A stretch of 64,000 bases of DNA from assembly GCA_050296515.1 (NCBI GenBank), contig JBNKRJ010000023.1:74783-138782 (forward strand), in the 5' to 3' direction. The position numbers and the translations under genes are program-made. Within the stretch, counting starts at the first letter, position 1. The number at the start of each line of letters is the position of its first letter. Of the stretch, positions 53,560 through 62,765 are shown one piece after another. This DNA comes from NBLH01 sp050296515. GTDB taxonomy: Bacteria; Bacteroidota; Bacteroidia; Bacteroidales; NBLH01. The notes beneath the pieces were generated by a model. It did not search any database. It was not told the DNA's origin and worked only from the letters and a program-made list of their open reading frames with translations.

Positions 53560-55167
53560 ATGTTTAAAGGACACCCTAAAGGACTAATTGCTGCCTCATT
53601 AGCAAATATGGGAGAACGATTTGGTTTCTATACCATGATGGCAATTCTTGTTCTTTTCTTGCAAGCAAAATACGGCCTTAATGGTTCGGATGCTGGATTG
53701 ATTTATTCAATTTTTTATTTCTCAATTTATATTTTGGCTTTTGTAGGTGGCTTAATCGCTGATAAATTACAAAACTTCAAAGGTGTCATTTTTTCTGGCT
53801 TAATTGTGATGGCATTAGGATATGTTGCTATTGCTATACCTACACCCACACCAGTACCAAATAAAGCTCTATATCTTACACTAACTTGTATAGGTTTATT
53901 TGTCATAGCGTTTGGTAATGGGTTGTTTAAAGGTAATTTACAAGCCCTGGTTGGTCAAATGTATGATAATGAGAAATATAGCTCGGCCAGGGATTCTGGG
54001 TTTTCTCTATTCTACATGTTTATAAATGTTGGTGCTATTTTCGCACCCTTTGCTGCGATTGGAATGAGAAATTGGTGGTTAAGCAAACATCAATTTGGTT
54101 ATAATGCTAATCTACCAGGTTTGTGCCATAAACAAATTGAAGGAACGCTTGAAGCAACAAAAGTTGTTGGCAATGGAGTACTTGATAAAGCACAAAGTTT
54201 AGCGGAAACAACTTTTTCTTTGGATCCTATTAGTAGATTGACTGATTTGGCAAATAAAGCCTCACTTAGCGGATCGGTTTCTGATTTGAATTCTTTTTCG
54301 GAAAGTTATTTAAATGTATTTAATACAGGTTTTCATTATGCTTTTGGGACTGCAATTATTGCGATGTTAATTTCTGTAGCAATTTATTTGGTTAACAAGA
54401 AAAAGTTTCCGAACCCAACCTCTAAAACTGCAAAAGAAAAAGCAGGTGATTCATTAGAGGACAATGTAGAAATGTCCGTTAAGGAAGTTAAGCAACGATT
54501 ATATGCTTTGTTAGCTGTTTTTGGTGTAGTAATTTTCTTCTGGTTTTCATTCCATCAAAATGGCCTGACATTGACGATGTTTGCAAGGGATTATACCAAT
54601 CTTAGTGGGATTAATATAAATTTAGGATTTACGTCAATTCAAGGAGCTGAGATTTTTCAATCAATAAATCCAATCTTTATTGTTTTACTTACGCCAATTA
54701 TTATGGGGATATTTGGCTGGTTAAGATCTAAAAATTTGGAACCTTCAACTCCGAAAAAGATTGCAATAGGAATGCTTATTGCAGGACTTGCTTATGTTGT
54801 TATGTCTATTGGATCTTTTAAACTTCCATTATTTGAACAAATTGAGAGCAATCCTTTGACCGATGCTGCAAAAGTCACACCTATGTTATTAATAGGCACA
54901 TACTTCATATTAACTGTGGCTGAATTATTTATCAGTCCACTGGGTATTTCGTTTGTCTCTAAGGTGTCTCCACCACAATATCAGGGATTAATGCAAGGAG
55001 GCTGGTTAGGAGCTACTGCTGTGGGTAATCAATTATTATTTATTGGTGCAATATTATACGAAAGTATCCCTATTTGGATGACTTGGACAGTATTTATTGC
55101 AGCTTGCTTATTATCAATGTTTACAATGCTGTTTATGATTAAATGGCTAGAAAAAATTACTAACTAA
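53560..55167 (+). CDS. POT/PTR family proton-dependent peptide transporter
   Basis: 535 residues, MFS fold. The POT motif is ANMGERFGFYTMMAILVLFL at the first helix, with FIMVGLFKGN-type helix features (VIAFGNGLFKGNLQALVG) and FFWFSFHQNGLTL later. A soluble insertion of about 75 residues (about 180-255, LPGLCHKQIEGTLEATKVVG onward) lies between membrane helices. It takes up di- and tripeptides with protons. TATTTTTG at 53479-53486 is a possible -7 element. A small lipoprotein gene follows closely. Confidence 0.9.
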   Translation: MFKGHPKGLIAASLANMGERFGFYTMMAILVLFLQAKYGLNGSDAGLIYSIFYFSIYILAFVGGLIADKLQNFKGVIFSGLIVMALGYVAIAIPTPTPVPNKALYLTLTCIGLFVIAFGNGLFKGNLQALVGQMYDNEKYSSARDSGFSLFYMFINVGAIFAPFAAIGMRNWWLSKHQFGYNANLPGLCHKQIEGTLEATKVVGNGVLDKAQSLAETTFSLDPISRLTDLANKASLSGSVSDLNSFSESYLNVFNTGFHYAFGTAIIAMLISVAIYLVNKKKFPNPTSKTAKEKAGDSLEDNVEMSVKEVKQRLYALLAVFGVVIFFWFSFHQNGLTLTMFARDYTNLSGININLGFTSIQGAEIFQSINPIFIVLLTPIIMGIFGWLRSKNLEPSTPKKIAIGMLIAGLAYVVMSIGSFKLPLFEQIESNPLTDAAKVTPMLLIGTYFILTVAELFISPLGISFVSKVSPPQYQGLMQGGWLGATAVGNQLLFIGAILYESIPIWMTWTVFIAACLLSMFTMLFMIKWLEKITN

Positions 55168-55187
55168 AAAAATAATTTAAAGAAGTG

Positions 55188-55589
55188 ATGAAAAATAAAT
55201 CATATATTTTTGGCCTAGTTCTGATGGCAATATTTTTTACTTCATGTAGTAAATTAGAAGTTGATAAGGATGTCGATAACTGTATTGTGAAAATGAAACT
55301 CTTTAATAATAAGTTTGAAGAGTTATATAATGACAAAAAAATATCAAAAGAAGCAGAAAGTGGACAGGATGCATCTGAATTTGAGCAATTAAAAAAAAAT
55401 GCATCTGAATATTACGAGTTAATGAATAAGATTAATTCTGCTATAGAAGATGAAAGAAAAGAGGTAGAAGAAGGTGGAAAAGCAGAAGGGTATGAAGATG
55501 AGTATAACAGAATACTTGAAAATAGGAAGGGAGAAATAAATTCAGTTACAGAAACTTTTATGAATAATTTAAAGAAAATAGAAAACTAA
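55188..55589 (+). CDS. Small lipoprotein of unknown function
   Basis: 133 residues from the ATG at 55188 (a GTG codon just before it is the alternative). Lipobox FTSC (Cys at about 20). The rest is helical and strongly charged, with heptad-like spacing (FEQLKKNASEYYELMNKINSA, IEDERKEVEEGG), so a coiled coil is likely. It lies 20 bp after the POT transporter and shares a terminator with it; a link to peptide uptake is only positional. Confidence 0.75.
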   Translation: MKNKSYIFGLVLMAIFFTSCSKLEVDKDVDNCIVKMKLFNNKFEELYNDKKISKEAESGQDASEFEQLKKNASEYYELMNKINSAIEDERKEVEEGGKAEGYEDEYNRILENRKGEINSVTETFMNNLKKIEN

Positions 55590-55615
55590 GACACCAATTA
55601 TTAACCTTGATTTAT

Positions 55616-55645
55616 AGCCCTGAAGCAAAAGTTTCAGGGCTTTTT
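55616..55645 (+). terminator. Terminator after the POT transporter / lipoprotein pair
   Basis: AGCCCTGAA (55616-55624) pairs with TTCAGGGCT (55633-55641), then TTTT. Confidence 0.88.
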
Positions 55646-55769
55646 GTTAAGCGGCAATATTTTTGTGTAACTTTATTCTTTATCAGTAAAGAAAGCGATT
55701 AATTTTTTTCAGGATTACTTATTAAAAAATATTATCTTTATTTTTTAAAGCAGGATTGTTCGATATTTT

Positions 55770-58118
55770 ATGAATGTAAAGAGTTTTATTGCATTAGTTA
55801 TTCTTTATTTGGTTATGTATGCTGGTATGGCCAATAACCAGTCTGACTCATTGTTGCTTGTTCTTAAAGAGGCCAAGCATGACACCACCAGAATAAGAAT
55901 AAATAATGAACTTTCGGAACTTTTTACTAAAACAAATCCTGATACTGCATACTATTATGTAAACGAGGCAATAAGGCTTTCTGAACTGTATGTGAAATCT
56001 TCTGATGATGAGCTTGTAAAAGCTGTAAAAAGGCATCAGTTGAACAGTTTTACATTACTTGGACACTACTACAAAGCACTAAGCAAATATGATGAAGCAG
56101 TTGAAAGCTATAAAAATTCATTGAAAATTAGTCGCGAACTTGAGGATTTCCCTGGTGAGGCAAATAGTTTCATTAATATTGGTATTATAAAAACCAACAA
56201 AGGTGATTATTTAATCGCGATTAACTATTTTAAAAATGCAGTTGAAATATTTGAGAAAATCAATGACGAGGTAGGTCTTGCCAAAGTTTACCGAAACATT
56301 GGAAATGTTTATTATTACGAGGGGCAATATGATTTAGCCCTTGAATCGTATCAAAAATCTCTTGCTTTGTGTGAAAAGCTTAATGATTTATCAAGTGTTT
56401 CGAGGTGTCAGGGAAATATTGGCATGATACACAAAGAAATGGGACATTACAATTGGTCGATTGATTATTTCCAAAAATCTCTTACTATAAAAAAGGAAAT
56501 AGGTGACAAGAGAGGCGAGGCAAATATTTATAATGGACTAGGAGAAGTGTATTTTTTGAAGAAAGAAAGCCAAAAAGCTCTTGAATATCATAATAAAGCC
56601 CTTGAAATCAGGAAAGAAGTTAAAGACACCCGGGGCGTAGCCTTTAGTATGACAAATATTGGTAAAGTTTTGTTTGAGGAAGATAATTTTCATGAGGCAG
56701 ATAGCTTTTATAAGGCGGCCCTTCAGGTTTTTGAAGAAATCCAGGATCAGGAAAGAAGCTCGGAAGTTTATAACGAGTTAGCAAAGATCAATTTGGAGCA
56801 AAAAGATTATTTTGAAGCGATAAGATATGCAAATATTTCATTAAAAATAGGACAAGAAATAAGTGCTTTACCAAGAATTAAAGATGCCTATGAATCTCTT
56901 TACAAATCATATGAACAGCAGTATAGCATAAATAAAGCTTTTGAAAATTTTAAACTTTATTTTGAGTATTATAAGAAGTTTGTGGATATAAAAGATAGTA
57001 TTCAAAGTGATATTGCTGAAAAACTTATAAAAAACGAACAACAGTATAAAATTGATCAGAAACAGCGCGAAATAGAAAACCAGGAACTGAAGTTAAAGAG
57101 TCAGGAGGTTGCCGAGAAGAATCTTAAAATGCAAATGTATTTGCTTTTATTAGGTTTTGCGGCGATGATAATTTTTGCGTTTGTTCTTTTCAGAAACTAT
57201 AAACAAAAAACGAAAGCAAATCAGTTGCTAAGAGAACAAAAAGAAGCACTTCAAAGTGCCAAGGAAGAAATTGAGGCCCAGAAGACAGAGATAGAGGACA
57301 GCATTATTTATGCCCAGAATATTCAAAAAGCGGTACTCCCATCCTTTGATTTGAGGGAGCAAATTCTTCCTGAGCATTTTATATTCTTCAGGCCTAGAAA
57401 CATAGTTAGTGGTGACTTTTTTTGGGTGAAAAAACTTAAAAACTTTGTGGTGGTTGCCATTGCTGATTGCACAGGGCATGGTGTACCTGGGGCTTTTATG
57501 AGTATGTTAGGTTTCATGTTTTTGAACGAAATTGTGACTACCAGAAGCCTTGATAATGCAGGACAGATATTAAACAAGCTTAGAGATAAGGTGAAAAAAT
57601 CATTGCATCAGTCAGGCAAAGAGGGAGAGGCTAAAGATGGAATGGATATGTCCTTTTTCATAATAGATACAGAAAGCAAGGAGCTTCAATTTTCGGGTGC
57701 ATTTAATCCGCTTTATATTATTCGTGAAGACAATCTGGTTGATGAATCTGAAATTCCTGAAAGTGAAGGAATTAAGCCATATAAATCAAAAGATCCTTCA
57801 ATAGGAGCTACACTTTTTGAAATAAAAGGAGATAGACAGCCTATTGCTATATACATGTATGAGAAAGAATTTAGTAACAATGTTTTTCAGTTGAAAGAAG
57901 GTGATAGAATTTATTCATTTACAGATGGTTACCCTGATCAGTTTGGTGGGGAAGAGGGAAAGAAATTTAACGCTAAGAGATTTAAAGAGTTCTTGCTAAG
58001 CATTAGAACCAATTCAATGGAGAAGCAGAAAGATTTGATTACAGAAAACTTTTACAGTTGGATGGGAGAGATTGAACAGGTTGATGATGTACTCCTTATG
58101 GGAGTAAAAATTGATTAA
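55770..58118 (+). CDS. TPR-repeat membrane sensor with SpoIIE-type PP2C phosphatase
   Basis: 782 residues: signal peptide (about 1-22), tetratricopeptide repeats (about 80-380; YDEAVESYKNSLKISREL, YDLALESYQKSLALCEKL, SQKALEYHNKALEIRKEV), one transmembrane helix (about 452-472), coiled coil, then SpoIIE phosphatase (about 520-782) with VSGDFFWV, ADCTGHGVPG, DGMDMSFF, FTDGYPDQFGG and DDVLLMGVK. A short insertion (about 655-690) sits inside the phosphatase. TPRs are periplasmic by topology. Its stop overlaps the convergent DUF1361 gene by four bases. Confidence 0.88.
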   Translation: MNVKSFIALVILYLVMYAGMANNQSDSLLLVLKEAKHDTTRIRINNELSELFTKTNPDTAYYYVNEAIRLSELYVKSSDDELVKAVKRHQLNSFTLLGHYYKALSKYDEAVESYKNSLKISRELEDFPGEANSFINIGIIKTNKGDYLIAINYFKNAVEIFEKINDEVGLAKVYRNIGNVYYYEGQYDLALESYQKSLALCEKLNDLSSVSRCQGNIGMIHKEMGHYNWSIDYFQKSLTIKKEIGDKRGEANIYNGLGEVYFLKKESQKALEYHNKALEIRKEVKDTRGVAFSMTNIGKVLFEEDNFHEADSFYKAALQVFEEIQDQERSSEVYNELAKINLEQKDYFEAIRYANISLKIGQEISALPRIKDAYESLYKSYEQQYSINKAFENFKLYFEYYKKFVDIKDSIQSDIAEKLIKNEQQYKIDQKQREIENQELKLKSQEVAEKNLKMQMYLLLLGFAAMIIFAFVLFRNYKQKTKANQLLREQKEALQSAKEEIEAQKTEIEDSIIYAQNIQKAVLPSFDLREQILPEHFIFFRPRNIVSGDFFWVKKLKNFVVVAIADCTGHGVPGAFMSMLGFMFLNEIVTTRSLDNAGQILNKLRDKVKKSLHQSGKEGEAKDGMDMSFFIIDTESKELQFSGAFNPLYIIREDNLVDESEIPESEGIKPYKSKDPSIGATLFEIKGDRQPIAIYMYEKEFSNNVFQLKEGDRIYSFTDGYPDQFGGEEGKKFNAKRFKEFLLSIRTNSMEKQKDLITENFYSWMGEIEQVDDVLLMGVKID

Positions 58119-58792
58119 CCATATTTTGTTAATGACTCCTTTTTCATAAGTTTAAAAGACCAATAGATAATATTCAGAAAGATACCCATTAGAATTGTCA
58201 TTCCCCATGCCGTTGGATGCTTATACGGGCTACTTACCCGATCACCGATATCATATATCAATTCTATAGGTTGTTGAATAATATCCCAGCTATTCCAGCG
58301 CAAATATCTTCCAAGATAAATTCCGAAACTACCAACAAATAGTAAACTTGTTGAGAAAAAGGTAACCAGACCTTTTTTGAAAAAACTACTCAACACTTTT
58401 TCAATATTCCATAGACTTATAAACCCATACATTAATCCTACCCAGGCAAATGATAAAATGAGTAATGTATCAAACCAAATAGGCATAACCAGGTTGCGCT
58501 TTAAATGGAAAAGATCGGTTAAAATATAGGGTGCATTAGGGAAAAACAGCAGCCAGACTCCTAAGTCCGCTAAAACAAGGGTTTTTTTCTTTTGCATGGA
58601 TGGGTAAATAATTAAAAGGCTGCTAAATATCCAGGGAACAAATGCCAGAAAAAGATTCCAATTTAAGAAGAAAAACAGTCTTGAACCTGTGTATAATAAC
58701 CTAAAGGCTGAAAATGTAAAGCAAAATATGCTTGTAAAGGCTAAAAAAGTTATTTCACTGAGCTTTCCGGTTTGTTTAAAGGCAACTAACAT
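58115..58792 (-). CDS. DUF1361 family membrane protein
   Basis: 225 residues with six to seven predicted membrane helices. Family hallmarks: LNWNLFLAFVPWIFSSL, LLFFPNAPYILTDLFHLKR, WFDTLLILSFAWVGLMYGF and GRYLRWNSWDI. Function unknown. It overlaps the dgkA stop by 17 bases and is last in a chain of overlapping or near-overlapping minus-strand genes, so it is translationally coupled to dgkA. Confidence 0.88.
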   Translation of the reverse strand: MLVAFKQTGKLSEITFLAFTSIFCFTFSAFRLLYTGSRLFFFLNWNLFLAFVPWIFSSLLIIYPSMQKKKTLVLADLGVWLLFFPNAPYILTDLFHLKRNLVMPIWFDTLLILSFAWVGLMYGFISLWNIEKVLSSFFKKGLVTFFSTSLLFVGSFGIYLGRYLRWNSWDIIQQPIELIYDIGDRVSSPYKHPTAWGMTILMGIFLNIIYWSFKLMKKESLTKYG

Positions 58793-59153
58793 AATTGTAT
58801 ATTTTAGGTGAAAAAATGATAATTCCGATAACTAATGCAATAAATGAAGCAAACAGGACAGCTGCAGCTGATAAATCCTTTATTTTTTTGATTTTTTCGT
58901 TTTTCTCGGGGGAAATAATATCTGACAGGTTCTCGACAACAGTATTTATTATTTCAAAACAAATAACTAATCCAATTGCAAATAATATCAAGGCCCATTC
59001 AATTCTTGAAATGTCGAAAGCAATCCCCATGATAATAACTAAAAGAGTTGAAGCTGCATGTATTCTTGAGTTGTGTTCTTCTGAAAACATGGTAACCATT
59101 CCAGAAAATGCATAATTAAAGCTTTTTAATCTTTTAGTAATTGAAAACTTCAC
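58776..59153 (-). CDS. dgkA: Diacylglycerol (or undecaprenol) kinase, DgkA family
   Basis: 125 residues, three membrane helices. The DgkA signature is FEIINTVVENLSDIISPEKN followed by KIKKIKDLSAAAVLFAS; the first segment SFNYAFSGMVTMFSEEHNSRIH is also typical. The start is GTG (59151-59153), lying inside the end of the radical SAM gene (20-base overlap). It phosphorylates diacylglycerol or undecaprenol at the inner membrane, returning lipid to the phospholipid or cell-wall carrier pools. Confidence 0.9.
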   Translation of the reverse strand: MKFSITKRLKSFNYAFSGMVTMFSEEHNSRIHAASTLLVIIMGIAFDISRIEWALILFAIGLVICFEIINTVVENLSDIISPEKNEKIKKIKDLSAAAVLFASFIALVIGIIIFSPKIYNYVSCL

Positions 59154-60648
59154 GGGTTTTGTTTTTGTTAAGTGTTTGATAATTAATAATTTTTCGTTTT
59201 AGTAATTCTGCTTTTTTTATTGGCTTTTTAGCAGTTCTGTTTTTGAAAAAGAACTCAAACAGTTCATAGAACCATACTTTTTTTCCTATTTTGTTGTACC
59301 AGGCCATCGCTTTTCGTAATTTTTTTTCTTTGAGAAAGAGCCTTCTGAAAATTGCTTTTGGGCGAGCCTGCATGATTACCTCAATCAACTTTACATACAG
59401 AATAACTTGCCAGGGTTTAAGGTTGGCTGTTTCAATAACCTGATGCTTGTAGTCCCACTTGGTTTGATCAGGTTGAATAATGCGTTTGTTTTTAACTTCC
59501 TCAAAATAAGGCGTCCATTTGTGTGGTGTAGAATAGAGAAGCTGAATTTGGTCCGGATCATATCGAAGCATATGTTGCAAACTTTTAAAGAAGTCTTTTC
59601 CGGTTTCTTCGCCAAAGCCTACCACATATGTGGCCATTGAAAGGATTTTTTGTTTACGTAATAATTTAATTGCTTGTCGGTCCTTTGATATAGAGCCTGC
59701 TTTTTTTAGTCTTTTTAAAACCTTCTCGTTGTAATTTTCAATGCCCAATAAAAACCTTTCAAATCCTGCTTTTTTGTAAAGATGAAGATGCTTTTCGTCC
59801 CTGACAATGTTATCCGCTCGTATGGAACCAACTAGTACCAGGTTTAAATCTTTTTTGATAAGATGTTCCAGGAATTGTTTCCATGCCTCCGCATTCGCTG
59901 AAGGGTTTTCATCTGCAAAATTGATTACCTGAACTCCATATTTTTTGTTGAGCATTTCAATTTCGTCAGCAAGCAATTTGGGATCCCGATGTCTCCATTT
60001 TTTCCAGAATAAGTTTTGTCCGCAATAGCTGCATGAATGTGGACACCCTCTTGAAAATTGAATAACTATGGCTTTCTTTTTTCCCCAGTAGGTGTAATTA
60101 TAACCTTGCATTAATTCCCAACCAATCCTGTAATTATCAAGGTTGTAAATTAGTTCGGCAGAAGGATTCTTTTTCGCTTTTCCATTTTGACGATAAGCTA
60201 TTTCTTTCACATTTTCAAGGTCTCTTTTTTGTGTCAGAGCGTCTAGTAAATCCAAAGTGACTTGTTCACCTTCGCCACACACAATGTAATCAATGTATTG
60301 ATTTTTTTCAAGAATTTCTTTCCAATGAAAGGTCGGAAATACCCCTCCTATAATAATTCTTATGGATTTATCTTTAACTTTAATAAGTTTTGCTATTTCG
60401 TCAATTACAGGCTGAGCTGATGAGGAGCCTGAATGCCCCATTAAAATAAAATCTGGCTGATAGGCTAAGCTTCTTTTGGCAATAACATCGTATGTTAAAT
60501 TTTCATAGTCAGCATCCAGAAGGCTAACATTGTAGTCATTATCAATTAATGGACCTCCAATTGAAAGCAATCCAAGTGGAGGTAAATGTTCACCTGCTAA
60601 TCGGCTTCCAATTGCAGTGTGAGGTGGGTTGAGTAATAAGATATTCAT
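59134..60648 (-). CDS. B12-binding-domain radical SAM protein (BchE-like)
   Basis: 504 residues. N-terminal cobalamin-binding-type domain (about 1-135; MNILLLNPPH, LPPLGLLSIGGPL, IRIIIGGVFPTFHW, YIVCGEGE) followed by a radical SAM core with CX3CX2C in FSRGCPHSCSYCGQNLFW (about 200-215), and a C-terminal domain of about 120 residues. Plan and motifs resemble BchE-type anaerobic cyclases and other class B methylase-like enzymes, but the substrate is unknown. Overlap with dgkA and DUF1361 suggests a lipid-related product (inference). Confidence 0.85.
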   Translation of the reverse strand: MNILLLNPPHTAIGSRLAGEHLPPLGLLSIGGPLIDNDYNVSLLDADYENLTYDVIAKRSLAYQPDFILMGHSGSSSAQPVIDEIAKLIKVKDKSIRIIIGGVFPTFHWKEILEKNQYIDYIVCGEGEQVTLDLLDALTQKRDLENVKEIAYRQNGKAKKNPSAELIYNLDNYRIGWELMQGYNYTYWGKKKAIVIQFSRGCPHSCSYCGQNLFWKKWRHRDPKLLADEIEMLNKKYGVQVINFADENPSANAEAWKQFLEHLIKKDLNLVLVGSIRADNIVRDEKHLHLYKKAGFERFLLGIENYNEKVLKRLKKAGSISKDRQAIKLLRKQKILSMATYVVGFGEETGKDFFKSLQHMLRYDPDQIQLLYSTPHKWTPYFEEVKNKRIIQPDQTKWDYKHQVIETANLKPWQVILYVKLIEVIMQARPKAIFRRLFLKEKKLRKAMAWYNKIGKKVWFYELFEFFFKNRTAKKPIKKAELLKRKIINYQTLNKNKTREVFNY

Positions 60649-60661
60649 TTAAACTATTGAT

Positions 60662-60817
60662 TTACAGTAGTATAATTGCAGCTATTTGACCAGCAAGCCT
60701 AAAAAGCCACTTGATTAGCTTTCTAAGCATGTTTATAACCAGTATTGGTGACTCAGGAATAAAAATCAACTTTGAAATCAAGTCCGCACCAGATAGTTTT
60801 TGTTTATTTGCTTTCAT
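60662..60817 (-). CDS. Small hypothetical protein (51 aa) bridging DUF4173 and radical SAM genes
   Basis: ATG at 60815-60817 and TAA at 60662-60664. The product begins MKANKQKLSGADLISK and continues with a basic amphipathic segment (INMLRKLIKWLFRLAGQ) and a hydrophobic end (IAAIILL). The start overlaps the end of the DUF4173 gene by 14 bases and the stop is 13 bases before the radical SAM ATG, exactly filling the gap in an otherwise overlapping operon. This spacing argues for a translated gene. No family is recognised; a membrane-associated peptide is likely. Confidence 0.5.
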   Translation of the reverse strand: MKANKQKLSGADLISKLIFIPESPILVINMLRKLIKWLFRLAGQIAAIILL

Positions 60818-62381
60818 GACTTTTCAGATTTTTATAGTAGTTATAGGCCTTCCATTCCTGGTAATTCCATGATGTCCAGCTTTCCTTTTCGTATCTGCTT
60901 AAAAATAATTCAACCCTTAGCTTGTAATACTCCTTATATGAATAAGGACCAAAATCAGCGTATGAATTGCGACTTTTTACCTGATTTAGTATCTCTTGTT
61001 TTTGATCAATTAGTGGAAGTATCTTGTCTGACATTGTCAACAGGTAACTTGTTTCCATATTTTCTTTTATAGGATGGTTCAAATTATGTTTAGAAATTAT
61101 TGTATCCCAATTAAGTAAACTGGCAATTACAAGTATGACGAAGACCGCCATAGTATTTTTTCTAATAAGGAAGTATGCTGTTTTTGTATGCTTAATTTTA
61201 ATGTATAATGAATATAGACCGTAGCCCACAGCTATTAAAAACAATATAACTCCAATTCGTTTATAAGCTAATCCCCAATAAGTAATGTAATGTAAGTTTC
61301 TAATTGCTACGGAAATGGCCAATATCAAGTTTTGTATAATCCAGATATAAGAAAGGTTTTTAATAGTCTTCGATTTTTGGTAGAAGTTCAGGTTATTTCT
61401 AAAAAAATAGAGCATGATTCCGATTGAAAGCAATATGCTGATAATGAGAAGGTAGGTGCCTTCGTGCACAAACTGCTTTAAATCGAATTCTGGTGAGTAT
61501 TCAAAACCAAACCAAACCCATTTAATGTCAATAATGTTTACAATTAATAAAAGGATATTTACAAGTAAGAGCAATACAAATGCAGAAATGTACTCATTTT
61601 TCAGTTTAAGGGATAAAGCGAACCTTCTCCTATAAAATACGGGCATATTATCTTTTAAATTCCGGACGTATTCCGGATTTGGAAAATGTCGCTTTACCCT
61701 TTTCCTGATTAAATTTAGATTTCTTAGAGACTCTTTTTTATATAAAAATTCGAGATTGGTTTTGAATAAGAACCATGCGGTTAAGAATAGAGCAAGTACT
61801 ATAAAAAGGAATCTGACAAATGAAATAGCTTCAAAAAAGTTAGCCAATGCCTGTCCAATTTTGCTAAGTAGTTTGGCCGCATAGGTCTCAAATACAGGAT
61901 TGGCATTGATGTAAATAGAATAGAAAACCAATAAAATAACTATTGGAATCAGACTAAGTTTGATGACTTTAGAAATTTGTTTAAATTTTTGTTTGTTTCT
62001 TTTTCCAAATGGTATGCTGTTAAGTAGTTTAGCTGGTAATTTTAATATTGAAGCAAACGCAGCAGCAATGACAAAAACAATTGATTTTAGCTTGTTTTCT
62101 TGTAATAAGCCCACGAAAAAGGCAAAAGAAATATAATACATTACAATTGCAAATAGAGAGCCGTGCCATGCAATTGCCAGGGAAGTTAAAATGGTAGCCA
62201 CAAGAAATGCTATTGATTCTAATTTCTTTTGTGGCTTATAACCTGAAAATAAGACGGATGTCAACATGAATACATTGTATACCAGTGTGTTAACTCCGAG
62301 GCTTTCTTCCCAAAACAAGTAATTGAATAGAAATGTTCCGAGAGTTAAAGCGATATATTTTAATCTTAAATCTACTTTCAT
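60804..62381 (-). CDS. DUF4173 family polytopic membrane protein
   Basis: 525 residues with about twelve membrane helices. Family features: WHGSLFAIVMYYISFAFF, FVHEGTYLLIISILLSIG, YWGLAYKRIGVILFL and NTMAVFVILVIASLLNWDTII, with a soluble C-terminus. Its function is unknown. A 17-bp palindrome lies 17 bases upstream of the ATG (62398-62414), matching one upstream of the gene at 62766-63410, so it is probably controlled by the adjacent winged-helix regulator. Confidence 0.85.
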   Translation of the reverse strand: MKVDLRLKYIALTLGTFLFNYLFWEESLGVNTLVYNVFMLTSVLFSGYKPQKKLESIAFLVATILTSLAIAWHGSLFAIVMYYISFAFFVGLLQENKLKSIVFVIAAAFASILKLPAKLLNSIPFGKRNKQKFKQISKVIKLSLIPIVILLVFYSIYINANPVFETYAAKLLSKIGQALANFFEAISFVRFLFIVLALFLTAWFLFKTNLEFLYKKESLRNLNLIRKRVKRHFPNPEYVRNLKDNMPVFYRRRFALSLKLKNEYISAFVLLLLVNILLLIVNIIDIKWVWFGFEYSPEFDLKQFVHEGTYLLIISILLSIGIMLYFFRNNLNFYQKSKTIKNLSYIWIIQNLILAISVAIRNLHYITYWGLAYKRIGVILFLIAVGYGLYSLYIKIKHTKTAYFLIRKNTMAVFVILVIASLLNWDTIISKHNLNHPIKENMETSYLLTMSDKILPLIDQKQEILNQVKSRNSYADFGPYSYKEYYKLRVELFLSRYEKESWTSWNYQEWKAYNYYKNLKSHESK

Positions 62382-62397
62382 TTTAAATATTTAAAGT

Positions 62398-62414
62398 ACT
62401 TTGAAAATCAAAGT
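62398..62414. promoter_or_regulatory. Putative operator palindrome, copy 2
   Basis: ACTTTGAAAATCAAAGT is a perfect 7-3-7 inverted repeat beginning 17 bases upstream of the DUF4173 ATG (62381). It is preceded by TTTAAAG as in copy 1. Confidence 0.6.
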
Positions 62415-62435
62415 TTGTGAATAAAAAAATTAATC

Positions 62436-62735
62436 TTATTTCTGATTTTTAATGATTGCTTCCAGTGTATCAATGTGCTTTTGAAATTCTTTTCTTCCTA
62501 ATATTGTTACTCTATAGCTTGTTTTAGGTTTTCGGGCAATAAACTGTTTTTTTGTTTCCACATATTCGTTTTTTTCTAGCGTGCTGATATGACTGGCCAG
62601 ATTGCCATCAGTCAGTTCCAGCATCTCTTTCAGTGAATTAAAATCGACCCAATCGTTTACTACCAGGATAGACATAATTCCCAAACGAATTCTGTTATCA
62701 AAATGTTTATTTAAGCCTGTTATTATGCTTTTCAC
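62436..62735 (-). CDS. Winged-helix transcriptional regulator
   Basis: 99 residues, a single winged-helix domain: RIRLGIMSILVVND, FNSLKEMLELTDGNLASHISTLEKNEYVETKKQFIARKPKTSYRVTILGRKEFQKHIDTLE. This is the pattern of the HTH_34 / short ArsR-MarR-like regulators. The start is GTG (62733-62735). It lies 30 bp downstream of the membrane protein gene and 54 bp upstream of DUF4173. As a small dimeric DNA-binding protein, it is the natural candidate to bind the 17-bp palindromes on either side. Confidence 0.88.
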   Translation of the reverse strand: MKSIITGLNKHFDNRIRLGIMSILVVNDWVDFNSLKEMLELTDGNLASHISTLEKNEYVETKKQFIARKPKTSYRVTILGRKEFQKHIDTLEAIIKNQK

Positions 62736-62765
62736 GGGTCTAAATTCAAGTTGTTTTTTTGATAT

